Source: Sphingobacteriales bacterium 50-39 (GTDB lineage: Bacteria > Bacteroidota > Bacteroidia > Chitinophagales > Chitinophagaceae). Taken from it: DNA of 64,000 nt. Positions 61,201-64,000 of this stretch are shown one piece after another. The translations under genes were made by a program, and so were the position numbers. The stretch spans positions 124,001 through 188,000 of the forward strand of contig MKTZ01000011.1 in assembly GCA_001898505.1 (NCBI GenBank). Direction: 5' to 3'. Positions within the stretch are counted from its first letter, which is position 1. Every line of letters starts with the position of its first letter. The notes below the pieces were generated by a model. The model saw only the letters and a list, made by a program, of their open reading frames with translations. It did not search any database and was not told where the DNA came from.

Positions 61201-62379
61201 CTATTTTTTCAGCAGCTCGAGCAATTTTCTATCCAGCTTGTGCCCATACCAGTCTTCATACGCCACATCTTCTCTGCCCGGATCCAATATCCCAAAGTCT
61301 CCGATGAAATTCCAAAGCGAAAGACCGATCTGATGGGAAGAAAGTATATCCACCACATCCGTAAACCAGGCGATGAATACAGCGTGGGGCGTCTTCTTCC
61401 AGCATCCGGCCTCACCGCAATGCACACCTACTCCCTTTTGCATCAGTTCGATCCAGGGTTTATAATAGTTTTCCAGCATGCCGCGGTTGAGGTCCTGATC
61501 TCCCACCCTACCCGGCCATACAGGCGTCGGTAAATGTTCCGGGTCCTTATTGGCCCATGGCGCTTTATAATGAGAGATGGCATGAGGGAAATATCCCCGG
61601 CAGCTTTGCGCAATATCCAGATCGACCAGCTCAGGCACCACCAGGTTCCCGACGCCATTCCCGTCCGCAATGATCAGGGCATGTGGATTTTCTTTCCGGA
61701 TGGCTTCCGCAGCAGCCTTGGCCACTTTCCTGTACACATCTCCCGGTACAGGCGAGGACTTCGAATGCTGGTCGTTCATATCCTCCCGCATAGCCGGTTC
61801 ATTCAGCAGGTCGAAGCTTATCTTTTGGGGAGACGTGTTCTTATACAGACCGGCCCACATATTCCAATGCCAGCAGAAGGCATCCAGGGCAGCCTGGTCC
61901 TTCCATAGATTAAAGGGCTCGTGCCATCCCGCATTGATACAATAGCCCGGCGCCCTATGCAGGTTGAGACAGACATGTATGCCATATTTATGGGCCATCG
62001 CCACCAATGCCTGGATCTTCTCTATCATCTCAGTACTCACATTGTTTACCTCGCCCGCCGTTATGTCCCGGTCTCCATCAAACGCCAGGTAATGCGGATA
62101 GGCCATGGGTATTCGTACAAAATCAAAACCCCAGTCACGCATCCATTTGAAATGCTCCTCTTTTGTAATATCCCTGTGGACGCTGGGATCAGGACCAAAA
62201 AAATCCAGCAAATTGAAACCCTTCCACTTCGGCAGTTTGTTGGCGTAAGGGCCGCCCCCCGGCGCGGATGCCGACAGTGTACCCATCCCAGCCGCCGCCA
62301 ATGCCGCCTTCTCAGCCAAAGACAGCCCCAGTGTGATCATCCCCGTTTGTTTTAGAAAAGTCCTGCGACGCATACCCAT
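61201..62379 (-). CDS. Glycoside hydrolase family 5 (cellulase family), Tat-exported
   Basis: A 392-residue enzyme. The N-terminus MRRRTFLKQTGMITLGLSLA is a twin-arginine signal. The catalytic residues of the GH5 barrel are E194 in FDLLNEPAMRED (acid/base) and E323 in VHCGEAGCW (nucleophile). WKGFNLLDFF and VRIPMAYPHYLAF fit the family. It probably hydrolyses beta-1,4- or beta-1,3-linked glucan or mannan outside the cytoplasm; the exact specificity is not visible. Start 62379 or two codons later. Confidence 0.92.
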   Translation of the reverse strand: MGMRRRTFLKQTGMITLGLSLAEKAALAAAGMGTLSASAPGGGPYANKLPKWKGFNLLDFFGPDPSVHRDITKEEHFKWMRDWGFDFVRIPMAYPHYLAFDGDRDITAGEVNNVSTEMIEKIQALVAMAHKYGIHVCLNLHRAPGYCINAGWHEPFNLWKDQAALDAFCWHWNMWAGLYKNTSPQKISFDLLNEPAMREDMNDQHSKSSPVPGDVYRKVAKAAAEAIRKENPHALIIADGNGVGNLVVPELVDLDIAQSCRGYFPHAISHYKAPWANKDPEHLPTPVWPGRVGDQDLNRGMLENYYKPWIELMQKGVGVHCGEAGCWKKTPHAVFIAWFTDVVDILSSHQIGLSLWNFIGDFGILDPGREDVAYEDWYGHKLDRKLLELLKK

Positions 62380-62472
62380 AGTTTAAAACCAACCCCATCG
62401 TCAGAGGCCAGTCATGTTCAAGAATTGATCTCGACCTAAATCTAACACATTTGCCGGAAGAATGGTGGGAAT

Positions 62473-62624
62473 TGAGCTTCGTCAGGGCTGCTTCGTCACG
62501 GAGCTTCGCTCATAACCTTCGTTGGTTCCAACACTGTTGGACCCGCCTCGGTTGCCTCGGTCATAACCTTCGCCTTTTCCAGGGACTCGGTTACGGACAA
62601 GCCGCCCGTGGCGGCTTATGGCAT
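62473..62624 (+). repeat. Dispersed palindromic element, long form without left arms (E9)
   Basis: Contains the string TTCGTCAGGGCTGCTTCGTC, two copies of CATAACCTTCG (62511-62521 and 62562-62572) and the terminal CGGTTACGGACAA plus hairpin GCCGCC-cgt-GGCGGC. The same order occurs in the element inside the yhcG-like gene (E3). It fills most of the gap between the GH5 and GNAT genes. Confidence 0.65.
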
Positions 62625-62659
62625 AGTAATTGTCGCGCTAAAACGAACCCCATTACCAA

Positions 62660-63262
62660 TTGAACCCACAAGTTTATATAGAGACAGACCGGCTACTATT
62701 ACGCGGATGGCGACCCACGGACTATGAACCCTTCATTCAGATGAATCTGGACCCCGCCGTGAGAAAATACTTTCCCAATCTCCTCACCCGGGAAGAATCA
62801 AAAGCCCATATTACCACCATTGAAAAAAACATCGCCCGGCAGGGTTATGGATTATTCGCCGCGGAGTGGAAAGAAACACAAGCCTTCATTGGCTTCATCG
62901 GGTTCTCTGTCCCAAGCTTCGAAAGTCCGGAGCCGCAGGAGGCGGCCCGTCCCAAGGACAATCATAAGCTTCCCACCCCCTGTATAGAAATAGGCTGGCG
63001 CATATCGGCTCACTATTGGGGCCGTGGCCTGGCCACAGAAGGAGCCCAAGCCTGCCTCCAGGCAGGCTTCGATCGCTGGAATATGGACGAGATCTATTCC
63101 TTTACCTCCATCCACAACCAACCCTCGGAGAAGGTAATGATACGCATCGGCATGGTCCGCCAGGGAACTTTCGCCCATCCCAACCTCCCCGCCGACCACT
63201 GGCTCAGCGAACACGTCCTGTACAAGGCCGCCCGGAGCGGACCACAGGTCCGCTGGCTGTGA
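62660..63262 (+). CDS. GNAT family N-acetyltransferase with repeat insertion
   Basis: A 200-residue RimJ-type acetyltransferase. It begins at a TTG, no ATG being available before YIETDRLLLRGWRPTDYEPF. The acetyl-CoA loop region is CIEIGWRISAHYWGRGLATE, followed by IYSFTSIHNQPSEKVMIRIG. In relatives, VPSFE is followed closely by the TPC-x-EIGWR strand; here about 16 residues (SPEPQEAARPKDNHKL) are inserted and coded by a palindromic element. A second, complete element starts right at the stop codon. Probably acetylates a small molecule or protein N-terminus. Confidence 0.87.
   Translation: MNPQVYIETDRLLLRGWRPTDYEPFIQMNLDPAVRKYFPNLLTREESKAHITTIEKNIARQGYGLFAAEWKETQAFIGFIGFSVPSFESPEPQEAARPKDNHKLPTPCIEIGWRISAHYWGRGLATEGAQACLQAGFDRWNMDEIYSFTSIHNQPSEKVMIRIGMVRQGTFAHPNLPADHWLSEHVLYKAARSGPQVRWL
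62928..62966 (-). repeat. Dispersed palindromic element inside the GNAT gene (E10)
   Basis: The hairpin GCCGC/GGCGGC (62932-62946) is followed by GTCC-caa-GGAC and CAATCAT, the right half of the family in minus orientation. It aligns with the complement of 43276-43315. It is read in frame by the gene without a stop. Confidence 0.75.
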
Positions 63263-63343
63263 CCGAGCCTCCGGCGAAGTTCCCATCATTAGCCGTGCAC
63301 CGGGGATGGATTAATTTCCGCATCGGCCATCCCCGGTGCACAC
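63261..63343 (-). repeat. Dispersed palindromic element, full copy after the GNAT gene (E17)
   Basis: Perfect 15-base arms GTGCACCGGGGATGG (63295-63309) and CCATCCCCGGTGCAC (63327-63341) flank a loop. In minus orientation they are followed by CTAATGATGGGAACTTCG and a GCC/GGC hairpin. TAATGATGGG then CTTCG is also found in the tandem units at 14981. The longest arms of any copy seen. Confidence 0.85.
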
Positions 63344-63436
63344 ATTTCCACCTAATTTCTATTTTATCCCCATCCGCCGGTCCCACACATCTTCGTAACG
63401 GCGGAATGGCTAATTTCAACCCCTTAACGAGGTCCG

Positions 63437-64000
63437 ATGCCGTCACTGGATATATCCTATTTATTAGAATCCGCCCCCTCCGTGCAGATCATCCGCATGC
63501 GAAATGCACAATGGGTGATCCCCTTCCTTTTTTCAGCTTTCAAGACTGACAACGTCCTTTCCATTCCCGAGCCCAGCCTGATCAACCTGCTGGCCGAAGA
63601 GCTGCGTAATCACTCCGAAGGGACCGAAGACCTGGAAGAAGCCCGCATTGAATTTGGAGAGGACGAGGAAAGCCGCGCCCGCAAATACCTGCTCAACTGG
63701 GTCCAGCGACGGCTCCTGCAGGATTTCCCCGATTCGGGATCCGTCACACAATATCAGCTCAGCGCCCATACCGAAAAGCTCTTTCAATGGCTGCAATCCC
63801 TGGAGAAAAGGCAATTCGTCGGTACAGAGTCCCGGTTTAAATTCCTTTTCCAGACCCTCCGCGAAATGGTGGAATACACCGAGGACAACGCTACCCGGCG
63901 CCTGGAAGAGCTAAAGAACCGCCGGGCCGAAATAGACAAGGAGATCAAACGCATCGAGATGGGCTTCAAGCCCGAGATATACACCAACGCCCAGATCCGG
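63437..64000 (+). CDS. DUF3375 protein (JetA of Wadjet or MksF-like), 5' part
   Basis: ATG at 63437, open through the right edge (188 codons present). The family signature is visible: a helical N-terminus, a middle YLLNWVQRRLLQDFP and YQLSAHTEKLFQWLQSLEKR, and the highly conserved FVGTESRFKFLFQTL followed by NATRRLEELKNRRAEIDKEI. DUF3375 is the kleisin-like JetA subunit of type I Wadjet (with JetB, JetC, JetD) and of related MksBEF SMC complexes. Wadjet cleaves circular plasmids. The partner genes should lie immediately to the right. Most of the gene (usually about 480-500 residues) is outside the window. Confidence 0.88.
   Translation, partial: MPSLDISYLLESAPSVQIIRMRNAQWVIPFLFSAFKTDNVLSIPEPSLINLLAEELRNHSEGTEDLEEARIEFGEDEESRARKYLLNWVQRRLLQDFPDSGSVTQYQLSAHTEKLFQWLQSLEKRQFVGTESRFKFLFQTLREMVEYTEDNATRRLEELKNRRAEIDKEIKRIEMGFKPEIYTNAQIR

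Overview
The window looks like a chromosomal segment of a Bacteroidota bacterium, most likely of the Chitinophagaceae. The signs are an IPExxxVDY-family protein, a Rho factor with a long low-complexity insert, TAnnTTTG promoter boxes, few strong Shine-Dalgarno sites, a PadR/PspC pair, and GH20, GH5 and M28 exoenzymes. No rRNA, CRISPR array or transposase was found. There is one complete tRNA (tRNA-Phe).

Layout. 1-7.2 kb: 5' part of a SWIM/SNF2 helicase (minus strand, cut by the left edge), an M28 peptidase, a small IPExxxVDY protein, pterin carbinolamine dehydratase and rho. 7.5-20.9 kb: a yhcG-like nuclease gene broken by a repeat element, asnS, an orphan exbD, a 2OG-Fe(II) oxygenase, padR-pspC, a triple tandem repeat, gcvT, an SRPBCC protein, comB and feoB. 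21-30.8 kb: HAD phosphatase, methionine aminotransferase, 3'-5' exonuclease, manC and kdsD (all minus), recQ, then VOC, AraC and membrane-protein genes. 31-32.3 kb: tRNA-Phe followed by a RelE/ParE-type toxin-antitoxin pair and an exact 45-bp copy of the tRNA 3' end, the footprint of a small integrated island. 32.5-50.9 kb: accessory genes, including a beta-propeller protein, two metallo-beta-lactamase-fold enzymes (one a subclass B3 type), a RhuM-Doc protein, ankyrin and metallophosphoesterase proteins, a FtsX-type permease, two gene remnants, and an unusual tRNA-like structured RNA upstream of a small S24/S26 peptidase. 51-62.4 kb: GH20 hexosaminidase, a methyltransferase, a tight five-gene operon (SWIM protein, DUF5691, MoxR ATPase, DUF5682, VWA) that resembles the E. 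coli yehLMPQ genes, and a GH5 hydrolase. Right edge: a GNAT gene and the start of a DUF3375 gene (JetA of Wadjet or MksF-like).

The most striking unexplained feature is a dispersed family of structured palindromic elements, at least a dozen copies on both strands. A full copy has two long complementary arms of variable sequence, a short conserved A-rich loop ending near TAG, a conserved TAATG block and one or two GC-rich hairpins. Copies lie between genes, at gene ends and inside coding sequences: in frame in a SnoaL-like gene and a GNAT gene, and as a 147-bp insertion with a stop codon in the yhcG-like gene. One place carries three tandem copies.

The second system of note is only glimpsed. 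The gene entering from the right edge encodes the DUF3375 subunit of a Wadjet/Mks-type SMC complex, a known anti-plasmid defence, so the next several kilobases should be examined.
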